DNA of 64,000 bases from Leptodactylus fallax. Its lineage: Eukaryota > Chordata > Amphibia > Anura > Leptodactylidae. The notes under the pieces are model-generated. The model was not told where the DNA came from, did no database searches, and was given only the letters and a program-made list of their open reading frames with translations. The position numbers and the translations under genes were made by a program. The stretch spans positions 11,433,001 to 11,497,000 of the forward strand of contig CAMRHE010000017.1 of assembly GCA_947044405.1 (NCBI GenBank). Reading direction: 5' to 3'. Positions 1 through 13,847 of the stretch are shown piece by piece (the stretch's first letter is position 1; every line of letters begins with the position of its first letter).

Positions 1-1103
1 CCTTATACGTCAGTCTTGTGTATGTTTCCATGACTGTCCAATAAACCAGAATTTTATAATCTGGCAACAATCCAGTTCCATCTTAGACTTCAGGATTTTT
101 CGATATGGAATATTTAATTAATGACATTACATATTTGTAACATTTTTGCATTATTTATCTTAAAATGCGAATAAAATCTCTGAATAACAAAGATACAAAA
201 ACCCCATCTTGACCTCTTTAAAATGAATAAATTCTGCCCTCTAAAGAAAGTCAGATTTGCCACAAAAAAACAAGGAATCTAATAGCTATGTAGCCTTTAG
301 GCTTGGTTCACACAACTAAATCTGCAGCTGATTTTGAGGTCGATTTTTGAGGCTCAGACTGATTTAACCCCATTGTTAATGGAGAGAACTAAAGAGCAAA
401 GCCACGGCGGAAAACAGAATCTCTGTGAGATGTACAGGGCCAGGATTTGGAAAGTAATCTTAGGTGGAAGACTGGCTCCATATTTCCTCGTGTAAATGTA
501 GCCTTGCAATGAAAAAGTTATGGCCGACAGAAAGGGAGAGAGGAGGCAAAAGTGGGGGGAAAAAAAAGGGGTCGGCTGAAATGTTCAAAAATAAGTCCTA
601 CTCCCCTCACTGATTTCGATGCACTCCTATTCCGATGCTGCATAGTTCTCCTGTTGGACTCTTCTTCCTGATCCCTCCCAATACACAGGTAGTGCCAATT
701 TGCCAATCCCTGGCCACATCACTGACCAACTCTGACACTGGTTGAGTAGCGTTTCCTTGAAGTAGAAACCAAGAAGAGATGCAGCGTGTTATCAGGAGTG
801 GTGGGAAATCAATTACATGAGTACCGTCCTTCCCAGCCGAGTGTATGAAATGTAAGAAAAGGGATACACCGCCCTCAAAGATTATCTGACTGCCACTCAA
901 GTTCTGATTCTATCAGTCCCCCGACTCATAGGGAAAGCCTTGAGATGTTTGCTCTGCCAGTCTTGGCCCTTCAGTTCGGACCCAAACTTGGCAAGTGATT
1001 GGATGAGTCAGCATCTCCAGATATTTCCCTTATGTTGAGGGGTGGCAGAAGTGAAGACCAGTATGGGACTCCTAATTTTGTTTTGCTGGACAATCCCTTT
1101 TTA

Positions 1104-1384
1104 GGCTTAGGCCCCACATAGTGTTCCCCATCACTTTTCACAGAACGTTTGCAGAGTTTTCCTCTTCGGACTTTCTGCTTCCATTATACTTATAGGGAAA
1201 CCGCCGGCGTTTCCGTAGGTATAATTGACATGCTGAGATTTCCAAAACCGCAATGGTTTTGGAAATTGCAATGTATCTGCTGCTCATATGTTTTCTGCAG
1301 TGTACGGATGGGATTCGCTAGAATCCCATCCACTTCGCTGTGACTGTAAAACATTGTGTTTTTTTTCCTGCGGCGTAAGAGACG
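1104..1384. mobile_element. MITE fragment, 'ggccccaca' family
   Basis: Begins ggcttaggccccacatag and contains ccgccggcgtttccgtaggtataattgacatg. The same family occurs at 58880-59164, where that core reads in the opposite orientation. Non-coding. Confidence 0.6.
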
Positions 1385-1402
1385 CCATGTGGAGCACCGG
1401 TC

Positions 1403-1818
1403 TTAAAGGGATCTCCAGGCTTAGTAATTGATGAATCTGTTGACGATTGGCTTGGTACGATACTTGGGCCCACTGCTGATCAGCTATTTGAAGAGGCCTC
1501 AGCATTTGGGTGAGCACTGCAGCCTCTTCACTATTTACCAAGCACAGTGCCGTACGCTGTATAGTGGTAGTGCTTGGTATCTCAGCTCAGTCCATCCACT
1601 TGAATGGGACTGAGATGCAAACAGGCCATGTAACCTATAAATGTCAAGACACTTGCCACTGCCACTTCAGACAGCTGATCTGCTGTATGTTGGACCTTTG
1701 CTGATCTTCAATTGATGACCCAGCCCAAGGATAGGTCATCCATTAAAAAGAAAAAGGCTGGGCATGATATTAAAGGGGTTTTCTGGGACTTGAGTATTGG
1801 CCGGACAACCCTTTAACA
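1403..1818. mobile_element. TTAA-type inverted-repeat element
   Basis: Starts ttaaagggatctcc and ends near ggccggacaaccctttaa. The interior carries the recurring block with gatcagct, caagcacagtgccgtacgc and gaatgggactgagatgca. Relatives are at 15265-15425, 25162-25516, 42390-42624, 54590-54970, 55430-55595, 57540-57801 and 60830-61180. Confidence 0.55.
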
Positions 1819-1996
1819 AGGACGGGCCTGGACTTTGGATGCTGCAGCTACTAGATGAAACTCCTAAAGGAAAACAGTAGAAACTTGTTATCTCTGCGAG
1901 GATCTCCAGTCACATACTGTTAGCTTTAGGCCAAGTAACGTCTCACAATACGACTTTATTCGTCTCATTCCATGTGTCCAGTCACACTGAATCTGA

Positions 1997-2028
<32 letters not shown>

Positions 2029-2950
2029 CTTCACAACCCAGTAAACCCTCCACAATGTAATTATCTGGAGGGCAGGTTCTTAATTAAAGTGTCATCTCGA
2101 TATGGTTGAAGGTGTCTGATGTGGTGTAATTCATCTTTCCTTACATGACTGGAAGGTTTTTTTTTTTTTTTTTTTTTTTCCCCATGACATCTAGCTTTAA
2201 GAAGATTTAAAGGAAACAAAAGTCTCTGCTCCCCACCCCCCATTACAGCGCCCCTCCTATACATGGGCTATAAATGGTATTGCAGTTCAGCCCTATTGTT
2301 TTGAATTAAAAGCGTTTTCCAGTTATAGAGAAAAAAAAAATGTAAAATGCAGTATAGACAAAAATAAGAGCCTTCAAGATCCCCTTCCACTGACCTCCCG
2401 ATCCTGATGGAGTCCTCATGGCTTCTACTTCCTGTTTCTGTCTCAACAGAGCAGGAAGTAGCTGGGAATGCCTGTCCAGCCAATCACAGGTTGCAGCAGC
2501 GACCCACTTCAGCCAATGACTGGCTTATTGGGCATTTGTTCTCAATGGGGGTAGAGGGGAATAAGCCATTGCCATACCTCTCTGCATATCTCCCTTGAGA
2601 ACAAAAGGATTGGTTGTTAAAATCCAGCAGCCCGATCCTTCTTTCCTCTGATATCCACATTTGGAGGAGATCAAGCTGACCAGTGAATGTGACTCCCTCC
2701 ACGTAAGTAGTAAGCCAGTAAGCCAGTCGCACCGTAATCGGAAGGTTAGCTCAACAGAGAGAAGCTGGAGACCTAGCCATCTATTTGTGAATAATTTATA
2801 GGGAAATAGAATGGCGTCCATCCCTTGTATAGATGAGTGAGGTCGTCTTGGATAACTGCACCAGATCTATTTGTTCCAGAAGATGCATACAGTAGCAATA
2901 AACTATTTTTTTTTAAAGGAATGTAGCTGTTTAAGCTGTTGCGTTAATGT

Positions 2951-3845
2951 GAACATACATTACTTATCCTGTACTGATCCTGAGTTATATCCTGTATTAT
3001 ACTCCAGAGCTGCGCTCACTATTCTGCTGGTACAGTCACTGTGTACATACTTTACATTACTTATCCTGTACTGATCCTGAGTTACATCCTGTATTATACT
3101 CCAGAGCTGCGCTCACTATTCTGCTGGTGCAGTCACTGTGTACATACATTACATTACTTATCCTGTACTGATCCTGAGTTACATCCTGTATTATACTCCA
3201 GAGCTGCGCTCACTATTCTGCTGGTACAGTCACTGTGTATATACATTACATTACTTATCCTGTACTGATCCTGAGTTACATCCTGTATTCACTCCAGAGC
3301 TGCACTCACTATTCTGCTGGGCAGTCACTGTGACACATTACATTACTTACCGTACTGATCCTGAGTTACATCCTGTATATCTCCAGAGCTGCGCTCACTA
3401 TCGCGGGACAGACACTGTGCACACACATTACATTACTTATCCTGTACTGATCCTGAGTTACAGCCTGTATTATACTCCAGAGCTGCGCTCACTATTCTGC
3501 TGGTGCAGTCACTGTGTACATACATTACATTACTTATCCTGTACTGATCCTGAGTTACATCCTGTATTATACTCCAGAGCTGCGCTCACTATTCTGCTGG
3601 TGCAGTCACTGTGTATATACATTACATTACTTATCCTGTACTGATCCTGAGTTATCCTGTATTATACTCCAGAGCTGCGCTCACTATTCTGCTGGTGCAG
3701 TCACTGTGTACATACATTACATTACTTATCCTGTACTGATCCTGAGTTACAGCCTGTATTATACTCCAGAGCTGCGCTCACTATTCTGCTGGTGCAGTCA
3801 CTGTGTACATACATTACATTACTTATCTTGTACTGATCCTAAGGT
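2951..3845. repeat. 97-bp tandem array, about 10 copies
   Basis: The marker gtactgatcc recurs at 2971, 3068, 3165, 3262, 3352, 3444, 3541, 3638, 3733 and 3830, so the period is mostly 97 bp. Copies four and five are shorter (90 and 92 bp) and more mutated. The unit contains ccagagctgcgctcactatt. No frame has a stop within the unit, so long but meaningless ORFs run through it. Confidence 0.95.
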
Positions 3846-4250
3846 AAAGGGGTTGTACCATTAAAGCGTTTGTCCAGGACCTGAAAATAATCAATACTGG
3901 TGACCTATCCACAGGATAGTAGTATATGCTTCCAGCGGCCAAAACAGCTGGTTGGGACGGGCTCCAGGTGTCGGACCCCAAACGATCTGGCACTGATGAC
4001 CTATTTTGTGTGGATAGATCATCAGTATCCCTTTACCTTCAGGTGCTGGACAACCCCTCTAAGGGCATGTGTCAGATCACTGGGGGTGCTACCAATGGGA
4101 TCCCCATTGATGAGTAGAATGGGGGACCGAAAGTCCCATATGCTTCCTTCTTGTGAATGGCGCGCCAGTGCGCATGCATGACCGGCTCTCCATTCATTGC
4201 TATGGAGCTGCCAGAGCTGCAATCTTTGAGAATTGCTCATTTGTCATTGA

Positions 4251-5040
4251 TCACCTCTTCTATGTGGACGTTAAAATCTACTGATTTAAGGGGGGTCTTT
4301 GCTATGGCATACACACAGAGGTTGTCTTTCTGAGGACCCCTCTAACATCGATCATCTTTGTGGATGAAGTATATAACACAAAGTTATATCATTTGGCGTA
4401 TAAGGTCCTATATACACCCCTCATACTGCAGTGATGTTACCACAGTCGGGAGTCGGTGATCCTACTGTAGTGTGAGTATATATTATATAACCTCTTCCAG
4501 ACTGGGGCTCTGTCTTATCTAGTGTCCTTGCCCTGCATCCATCCAAGCAAGGAGTCATAGCCGTGAAATCTGGCAGGCGCTGCGCATGATAATTACTTCA
4601 ATATACTGACCCAATCTGCAAATTACAAGTTCAAAGACTCGTGGACACGTATGAAAGCAGAGTTTTGGCATTTCTCACGTTCGGCTTGTTTTAGGATCTT
4701 TTCAGTTTTCTTTTTTTTTTTATCTGCAAATAACAAATGGATTGCACGCAGCACATCAAACATTTTCTCGTCTCCTTTCTGCATTCAAAGAGTTCATCCA
4801 CTTCTTGAAGTGATTGAGATTAATCGACTTCTACATTCCAGAGACTGAGAGAAATCTGTTTATCTTCTTTGTTTCCATCTACCTTTTAATACACACATGC
4901 AGATTTCTATGAAAACTTTTAGCTTTATCTTCTGTCTTTCATATTTTTATTTTATTTTAATTAAGTAAATTCCTTGAACACCATTTTATTTTTACATATT
5001 TTTTTTAAAATAGGTCCAAAATTCTGTATTCTTTAATTTC
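4251..5040. other. Non-coding stretch, no gene seen
   Basis: AT-rich, mostly single-copy-looking DNA with a poly-T run near 4713. I see no repeat family or exon here. Confidence 0.4.
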
Positions 5041-5109
5041 TTTTTGCTGAGGTCAAGTTTATATTCCAGAGCTCCAAATCCCCTAGACATAAAGCTGAGT
5101 GATACATTT

Positions 5110-5240
5110 CTGGAGACAGCCACCACTAGGGGGAGCTTAACCGATTGCTGCATACTTTTCTGTTTATTGAATTCAATGCCTAAATCGGTAAGTTCAGTAA
5201 GCTCCCAAGCTCCCTCTAGTGGTAACTGCAGGCAGATAGA
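5110..5240. mobile_element. Short inverted-repeat MITE ('ccaccactaggggga' family)
   Basis: The left arm is acagccaccactagggggagctt. The right arm, aagctccctctagtggtaactgcaggc, is its approximate reverse complement, with about 80 bp between. A decayed relative is at 11145-11232. Confidence 0.6.
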
Positions 5241-5487
5241 ATTGTACAATTTAATAAAATGTAGAAGTAGAATATGTGTAGGAAAAGACCGTGAAGGGGC
5301 TGTGAATCTGAATTAGAATGGCAACACCTTTGTCCATAGTGGTGTATCCTGGTAATAAGTCATCCCCTATCTTGTCCAAATCAGTCTCAAAAATTGACCT
5401 ATCTTGTACCCCCTGTATGAAAGAAGCAGCTCATTGGTGGAAGCCTTCTGAATGAGAGAGGGGATAGGTTATTACTGGAATAGTCCT

Positions 5488-5919
5488 TTAAAGAGGATCT
5501 TTCACCACCTCCACCGTCTCCAGCTCTTTTCATCCTTAGGCACCACTTCACTGATTCCAGCACAGTTGGAATTTTCTCTCTAGCCCCCACCATTCCTGAG
5601 CAATCAGAGCAATTAGTTTTGGAGTCTGATGTTCTATTTAAGCTCTGTAATGTCAGGCAGGGGGCGTGATTCAGAGCGCCAATCAGAGGCAGCCAGTGTC
5701 AGAGCTCAGACTCACACCACTTGTCTGCCCCTGCCTGACACCGCCCTCCTGACAGTACAGAGACTAAATAGTATATCAGGCACCAAAACTAACAGCACTG
5801 ATTGCTCAGGAAGGGTGGGGGCTAGAGAAAAACTCCAACTATGCCAGAATCAGTGAAGCGGCGACTAATAAATGATGCAAAGAGCTGGACTTATTGGAGA
5901 TTGTGAAAGGTTCTCTTTA
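5488..5919. mobile_element. TTAA-type MITE, about 430 bp
   Basis: Begins ttaaagaggatctttcacca and ends gtgaaaggttctcttta, with inner arms ccagctctttt and aaagagctgg. Diverged relatives start at 31612 and 50888 (ttctcaccacctcc; tgatgaaaggtc). Non-coding. Confidence 0.6.
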
Positions 5920-8620
5920 GGTGGTGTTATATCCTAACATGCCGTCACTTGAGATTGGACATCCCTTTTAAGACAATAAAATGTATGGAGATACACTTTT
6001 TTTTTTTTTTTTTTTTGGTAAGGAGTAGTTGGGTTTATTGGGGAGAAATGGAGCTAATAATTGGGGTCACTATTTTAGGTTCCTCATTAGCCTTGGTTGG
6101 GCAGCCCACTGATTTCAAAGGGTGCTGTGTAATACTTCAAATCTCCTGTGGGGGAGCTGTAGGGAACCCATTTTTTTCCCCCAAACGGATTACAGCCGAT
6201 CACCGTAATCTTTCATCATCTTTTCAGAAAACCATTATAATAAAGTATTATAAAGCCCTGTATACATTTTGGAATGTTAACAAAAAACAGTAGGCAAGTT
6301 TGGGTTTCGCTAATGCATGGCACAGTAAATTGGCTCTGTACCACCCCATCTGTACTGTTATGGACTCTCTAATAGAAGAAATGTGCTTTGGCCCTCAACA
6401 TGCAGTCTCGTAACTTTTTAGAGATGGCCGTAGAATCCCAGATGATGCAGTATTTGGGGAGCTGCCCTGTATTATAGGAGAGATCAGGAGGGAACGTATC
6501 TTACATTTAGCAGATAAAGTACATGGAGCGAGTCCAATCTGATCGCAGCTGCAGATGTTTATCTGAATCATTATCTGTGTAAGTCTTCACGGCACATTGT
6601 GTCCGTCCCAAATCTTCGGCACACACCTTTATTACTCACGGGGTGTGAATAACACAACACAGTGCCATTGTAGATTATTTGTGCAGAAATGTACTTCCTA
6701 CAGGTGCGGGGGTGTAACATGTGTTCTGGATATTTCTACAGTTGTGGGTGATGCTTTTTATAGAACAGTGTGACACTGCAAGGACGGAGCTGTCATCAAC
6801 ACGGACGCACCGTAAAACCGCAATGAAAAAGTACATCGGTTCGGAAGAGGAACCCTTCCATACTGAGATATTTACTGCAGATATTCGAGAAGATGTCAAG
6901 AGCATTTATCTGTATGGAGTAGATATCCTCTACATATAGGTGCTCAGGTTAGGAGGTTGAGGAACCTAGACCCTTGTGTAGAAGCTATCCTGGGGCCACA
7001 AGCTTGCCAGTACATCCTTTTTCCACATCATCATCATCTTATCGATACATATATGTTGTGTAGTTGTGGTTTCCCTTGAATTGGGGCTGAGATGTAATAT
7101 TAACATAACCAAAGGACAGGAGTGGAGCTCTTTTTTTGGGAGGGGAGGAGAAGGAAGCCTTGTTCTCGTAAAGGGGGTTTCTAGTTCTGTGATACTGATG
7201 GCCTGTCTGACTCCTAGCATCCTCAATGTTTGGTTGTGCTTAGAAGAACTCTTCAGCCTCTTCACTGTGTACCAAGAACCTTGCTGTACGTTGTATAGAG
7301 GCAACTCAATGGGTCTTTGAATGGGACAGAACTTTGGAACAGGAAGTTGAGTGTCGGAGCCCCCACTGATCTAATATTGGTGACGTGTTCTAAATCTTCT
7401 AGTTCTCCATTAAGGCGTTGTATCAGCCAGTTGCGTGGTCCAAAGCAACTCTCCCGCACCTTGCCAGAAGCTTCCTTCTGTTACTTGCCTCTCCGCAGTC
7501 CTGCACTTCCTGTTCATCTGTTCATATTTTATTTGGCATCCACTTTGGCCCTGGGGCATCACCACAGGTTGCTTATTTAAAGTGGAATCACCCAGTTGGG
7601 TCCCATCTAAACATACAAGAGTTATTCTTTAATTGCTTGTACCTTGACGTGAACCTTCCTTGATGGACTGTCTGATTATGACTTCAGCTCCATCTACCAA
7701 CTATCTTTCTACCTGAGCATCTACACAGCATTGACCTATACTTTAGTATTCCTTATCCCCTACCTCAAATCCACATCTTCACCGTAAATTGGTGACTACC
7801 CAGGGGCCACGACTTGTAGCTCTCACGAGCATAGTCTATACTTCAGTGAATGGAAGACTCTGCACCTTGGATCTGGATCTTACACTTTCTTAGTAAGTTC
7901 CTTAAGACCAGTTGGTTGTTACCCGGCCTTTCCAAAATAGACTTGTCCTTGTACACTTGATTTTTGGGCAGGGTTTATTGAAAATTTGGCCCTGGGCAAC
8001 AAGTAAAGTAGATCCTGCAGTGGGCCAAGACGCTAATTCAGTAAAGATCCAGCATAATAAACCCAAATTTAAAGGGTACTGTGTTCCTCTTTTTGAAGAG
8101 TAGCCCTCAGAACTCTCACCATTTTTCAAATATTTTTTTTCTAGGATTTTAGAGTCCCTGGTGGTCCGGGGTAGTGAAATAGTCTGTTAATTCTGAACTT
8201 ATTGGTTCTGTGTAGGGATCAATTGCAAATTCAGGTTGATCCTAGGGGACCCATACAATTGTCCAGTTTCCCACCCCCTAAAACTTGAGACTGGTTGCCT
8301 AGTGTTGTAAACTGGGTCATAATATTTGCTCTACAGCTCGACAAGTCCTTGCCCTTCACACCAGTCTGACTAATCTGGTATTTTTCACCTGAATATTTTC
8401 AAGCTCAAACAAAATGTCAAAACTCCGTATAAAAAAAAAAAATGGAAAGTAAATATTGCTTTGTGGGTCTTCTTAAGCTCTGCTGCCTCACAAAAAAGAA
8501 GGAAACACTTTGAACAAATACCACATGGACAGTGGAAGGATGACATGTAGCAGGCAGCTCAATCACCCAGACAGCTAGAAATGGATTCAGTCGCCTACAA
8601 CACCAAAAGTTTTTTGTGTG

Positions 8621-8651
<31 letters not shown>

Positions 8652-9650
8652 TTTTATCATATGTTGAAAGTGACAACGGGAACAATCGTGAATAAACGCT
8701 AGCTAAACCAAACAAGCAAAGCAAGGCATTCAGGAGTGACGTATTGTTCTGAGAATTCTTTTCAGTCTTTGGAACAGGATTCCTCTCACACCTGCTTGGG
8801 TTTGGCTGAAAGTTAGTTTCCCTGTTGAGAAAAAAAAAAAATATGTAAAAATAATAGGCCACTCGAGGAGACCAAACCCACTTTATATTGTTATCAAGAT
8901 ATTTAGGTAGAAAAAGAAAAAAAAATAGTCAACGTGTTGGAATTTTTATAATGAAGATAAGTTGGCCATGACCTAACGGGGAAATTTTTACCAGCTTGCC
9001 TGGAGAAGGGCGGACATTTTGCAGGATTGCAGTGTTGCCCCGTTTTGTCTTACTTTATGGCTTGTTGCTGTGTGACGACATGGATAGTCTGACAGGGCTG
9101 TGGAGTCGGAGACAACTTTTTTCCTGACCGAATCCACCAAAAACTATCAACTCCGACTCCAGCTTCAAAATAAAGTGATTCATTTTAATTTATATGATTA
9201 TTAATATTGTATAATTAGATGTATCGCTTGTTACATATTTACTTTCATAGGAATTCAGTTACTGGCTTTTTTCGGGAATTAGAGGAGATATTGTCTCAGA
9301 TGCCAAAGTTGGTAGGAGGTCAACATTTCTTAGGTTCTTGGTGATCGTAGAAAGCAATTTCTTCTGGGTACATCTCCTTCCTAATATACTATGATAATAT
9401 AACCTACATGGGAATCTGCATGAGCCATGATAAGTTAAAATATGTATGCTCAATGCCAGGCAGCTGTGCTAAAGCGTATCAGTGATATCTTTTAAAATCC
9501 ATGCATATACCGTATACTCATGTCCTGGTATAATACTTGTCATGTCCCATATCAGGAAAATTAGGAAATTGTTCTAATTTTTCAAAAATATTTTTTTACA
9601 TTTTTTTGGATTCTATATGATGAACAGATTAAAAAAAAAAAAAAAAATAG
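5920..9650. other. Non-coding stretch with decayed repeats
   Basis: Contains poly-T/A runs (6000, 8620, 8830), a repeat piece at 7180-7400 related to the 1403-1818 family, and otherwise unique-looking sequence. No exon recognised. Confidence 0.4.
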
Positions 9651-9659
9651 CATATGTGG

Positions 9660-9790
9660 CCACCTCTGTATACAATTCTATGGGGCTGTCCCAAGCAGGG
9701 CTCACAATGTAAATTCCCATCAGTATGTCTTTGGAGTGTGGGAAGAAACCGGAGTACCCGGAGGAAACCCACGCAAACTGGCACATTTTG
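9660..9790 (+). mobile_element. L2-clade LINE or V-SINE tail fragment
   Basis: Contains tctttggagtgtgggaagaaaccggagtacccggaggaaacccacgcaaact, of which the core gaaaccggagtacccggagg is the familiar 3' end of L2-clade LINEs and the SINEs that borrow it. Only this tail is recognisable and no reverse transcriptase frame remains. Confidence 0.7.
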
Positions 9791-9959
9791 TAGATTCCAC
9801 CATGGTTCGACATGAATACGTTAGCGTTATGACCACCGATAGCAGCAACAACCATGGATCTTCTTGCCCATCTGTGGACGATCGATGGATCCTTATCACC
9901 TAGACTTGCAGTACTCAGCACAGATCTCTTGATATTGTACATTTATATTTATTCCTGTT

Positions 9960-12590
9960 ATTTCTATGGTACATCATTTTTTTTCAAAAAATGTTTGTAA
10001 TTTTTCCTGAAAACCCAATATTTGCTATGGTTCAAATAGTCATGCAGCCATTTTGAAACATCCCAGTAAATATGTAATCTTTTTTTTTTATTTTATTTTA
10101 TTTTTTTGGTCCCTGAAGCCAGCACCAAAATATATTTATTTTTTGGCCGGGGTTCTTGCTATACTTTGAAGCTAAATAAACACTAATGAAATATGAATCA
10201 TATTTTCCTCTTTTTATTAGCCAGTTGTGGTCTGTCTTACAGTGCCGATCCACTGAACTGATGTTGTGTTTGGAAAGTTTACTAGGGGTAGAGTTAATGC
10301 GTATAGCAAATGTTGAGTGAAAAGACATACTGGAATGTGAATTGTACCTACTACCAATGGGCTTGTGTGCGTTCTGGCCAGCCGAGGATAAGCTTGTTGT
10401 TAGTCGTAATACTTGTCCATGAACGATCGGCGCTCCATCTATTTTCAGTAGAATTTTTTGAAATATTTTTTCCATCTCTACAGAATGTATTTCTGTGTAA
10501 CATATTAACTTTTACATCGATTCCCTGTTTTTTACCATGCATATTAGTGGAATCGCTCCATTGACCAGCAGAATAGATTTGCCAGATGGGGGGTAACCGG
10601 ATATAGGTAAAGTCCTAATGGCGGATCTACCGAGTCACCAGTGGTTGTCTTTAGTCCAAGGACAGCCACTGGTTACCATGTGTTGAAGGTCCTCATGACT
10701 GCTCTTCTCCACTCTTGACAGGCAGTACATTTGCCCAAGCAAGGGGAATTTGATGTCTGTTATGGTCTTACCGGAGATGTGGACTCTCTCTAAGGCTAAG
10801 TTTACATCTGTGTCGTAGTCTTTGTTAGAAACTCTGTCGCAGTGTCCGCCTGAAAATCGGTCAGGTTAAGGGTCGGATGGGAATCGAAACAGAAATGGGG
10901 AACAAGAACGTTGGTTGTCTTAGCAAGCTGCAATGAAGCCTAAGCAGGAGAGCTACAGCCTGATCCTACAAGGTCACAAGAGGAACAGTATAGGAACATG
11001 TGCCTGGTTGCCTAGCAAGGACAGGGGCCACGGCTCCTCGCCAGGACACAGTACTGGAACCCGGTGAGGTAAGTACCATCGTGTACCTCTGTTACTTGTT
11101 GAAGAGGGAGCAGTTCACTCGTAGGCTATAAGTCTGTCTGCCTACAGCCACCACTAGGGGAGCAGTAGTGCACATGAGAAGGATTATTATTGTGTGCTAC
11201 AGATAGCTCCACCTACTGGTAGCTGCAAGTAGCCAAACTTTTTGTTGTTTAACTTTTTGGTTGCGTTTGGCAGTGAAAAAACGGATTTCTTGCACCTCTA
11301 AGGATTATAGTTCCGAATGTGATATAAATCTGCAGAATATCTGAATGCACCGAGCAGGTTTCTACATGTCGTCTTATGCAAAGGTTGCTACGAGGGGTTG
11401 AGTCATTCTCTTCGCATAGTACGTGTGAAATTTGGAAGTCGTGCATTTGGCATCTGCTAGAATGATAAAGAAGACTAGAAATGCTTATTATCTGCGGCTT
11501 GCAGGACGTGTTGACAGTGGAGGAATATCACTTTGGCCTAATCAGTTCTTCGAGCAATCCAGCAATAAGAATAAAGTTGCATAGTTAATTAAGTGCCTGG
11601 CAGATTCTTGTTAGGTGACGGACTTTGGGGGTTTCAGCGAAGTGCGAGGCAGCCAGTCAGACTTGTGTATTTTGTTGTACCATAACCAAGACACACAAGA
11701 GGATCAGCAAGTCAGATCATACTTGGAGCCTCCAGTGCAAAAGGAGAAACATGTGTTCTGGATTTCAGCTCCGAGGATAGATGAACTTTATATCTCAAGT
11801 ATTAAAATTCAAGATAACGCTACCAGAGCAAAGAAGGAGGACACAGGGAAAGTAACGGTGATCTGCTTCTGCATATAGGGCTTATAGCCAATGGCATGTA
11901 AAGGGAGATTAGCACAAAAACTTCAATTATGCCACCAAAATCTTCAGTGTTCTTTAAGGCCCAACTGGTTCTTTTTCATAAAGCAGATAAAAGATGTGAT
12001 GTCGGCAGTTCAAGATCGCCAAGATCTTTCCCAGAATTTTCATGCTCCTGCTACGATTCTTCTACAGCCATCCCACCTCCTCCCTCCTGCTGGTGGACGC
12101 ACAGCCCATGTCTTAGAAGGCCTGTGTTCACACTACGAATCCAGCCCATCAGAGAGTATACCTTCCCCCTATCAGAGGTTGCCTGAGCAAAAATATTCCT
12201 AACTTTGGAGTTATACCTACTTACTGCATGCTCAGACCTCTGCATGATTATGTGACCCCTTCCCTGTGCCGCCTGCCCTGACCTCTTTGCCCTGCTGTGA
12301 TTACTGTTCTCCTGACTCCGTGCTGTTTGCCTGATATACTGTATTGCACATACTCTGCCTTACTTAAATTTGGACTGTTCTTTTACCACTTCTTTGACAC
12401 CTGGACTGCTCGGGAGCTACCTGCTTGGTGGTCTTATGCAGCGAAGCCCAGATCCTCATACATGGGTTAAAGGGTGAATTCCAGGTAATCACTTACACCC
12501 AATGGATCCATACCCACTGTGCTACATAAGATATGCCGCATCCCCTACTCTTTCTTAGTGTTCACAGGAAAGCCACCCTCTCACTTATCA
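9960..12590. other. Non-coding stretch, fragmentary repeats
   Basis: Holds the decayed MITE at 11145-11232 and a 'ggctaagtttacatctgtg' fragment at about 10795. Open frames here (11615-11878, 11891-12202) have no recognisable domain and no splice context. Confidence 0.4.
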
Positions 12591-12599
12591 AGCAGGGTT

Positions 12600-12975
12600 G
12601 CTATACCTCCAGATTGATCTCTGCTTTCCCACACCTTGAGGTTGATCTCTGCACCTTGAATTTGATCCCTGCACCTTGAGGTTGATCTCTGCACCCCTGC
12701 ACTTCCAGATTGATCTCTGCGTTCCTGCACCCAAGATCGATTGCTGCACTTCTACACCTAGAGGTCGATATTCTTGTTCCTGCACCTCAAGACTGATCTG
12801 TGTCCTTGGACCTTGAAGGCAATCTCTTACACCTCCATCTCATGGTTGATCTTTGCACCTCTGCTTGTCATGATCAGTGGGTGTCCCTGCACCTCAAGGT
12901 GAATCTCTGCCTCCTTGCATCTCAAGGGTCATCTTCACACCTCAAGGTCAATGTGCGCGTCCATGCACCTCACTC
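12600..12975. repeat. Degenerate minisatellite
   Basis: About a dozen diverged copies of a unit near 25-30 bp, roughly gcaccttgaggttgatctct. The copies vary in length and sequence, so the array is old. Confidence 0.7.
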
Positions 12976-13567
12976 ACTCACTCCCAAAAACTAATTTTTT
13001 TTATTTTTTTTAACCATTGCTGCTACATTTTAGGGAAAAAACAAATCTGTAGCCTTTATGAAAAAAAAAAAATCCTTATGGGGATTGAACGTGATAACTA
13101 TTTTGACATGGTGGAAACATTGATGTTGACAATTTGGCATCATAACTGATGAGCTTACAAGCATGAAATGTCAAAACAGGTGTCTCTTCACACTTTCCGC
13201 TTAGTGATCCGGATTTGTTCGCTCAAGTCTGGACTCCTTAATTTAAACAAACACCTCTCTGAGAGGCGCAGAAATGACTCTAATGACTCGATAAGAAGCG
13301 GCTGTCAGAGGCCCAGACTAAGCTGCTCGACGTCGCCCACCGCAGGAGTCTCCCGTTAAATAAAATAATTGTTACTCATGGTCATGGCAGGGAGTAGATA
13401 TACATCGCAGCCGTACACATACATTAAATCATAGCGTATATCAGCAGCCGGCTCTGTTTTTACCAGATACTGCCATGTTTAATGTCTCGCAGTGCTGGAG
13501 AAGATAAATTCTGAGATGCTTCCTGTTCTTAATGCTGTAGGTGCGTGACCTAAAAATAAAGGTTGTA

Positions 13568-13735
13568 AACTAAGGCTAGGTTCACACCTGCGCCCTGTCT
13601 CCTTTTGGTGATTCTGTCCCCAAATCCGCTTGAAAAATGCGGAGAGGAAAGTCCTGCAAGCAAGACTTTTCTCTCTGCATTTTTCGGGAGGAAACCCGGC
13701 GGACCCCATTATAGTCTATGTTGGCTCCAGATTAT
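13568..13735. mobile_element. 'ggttcacacc' element fragment
   Basis: Starts aaggctaggttcacacctgcgcc and shares ctctctgcatttttcggg...gaaaccc with the more complete copy at 13848-14055. Confidence 0.6.
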
Positions 13736-13847
13736 TGCTGGCTATGGCCGTGAAAAGCTGTAAAGCAGGTCTCTAAATGCTGTTAACAGAGCAGAGGAGA
13801 AACCCAGGCAAGATGGCCGCCACCATAATCGTGGTCAGAAAATAGAG

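Noticed and set aside
3138..3644. 168-codon open frame
   Set aside because: It lies wholly inside the 97-bp tandem array, and the peptide just repeats the array.
11101..11150. Possible upstream SLC25A26 exon (frame reads VGYKSV)
   Set aside because: It is part of the ccaccactagggg MITE context, has no LRE-like end and no donor in phase 0.
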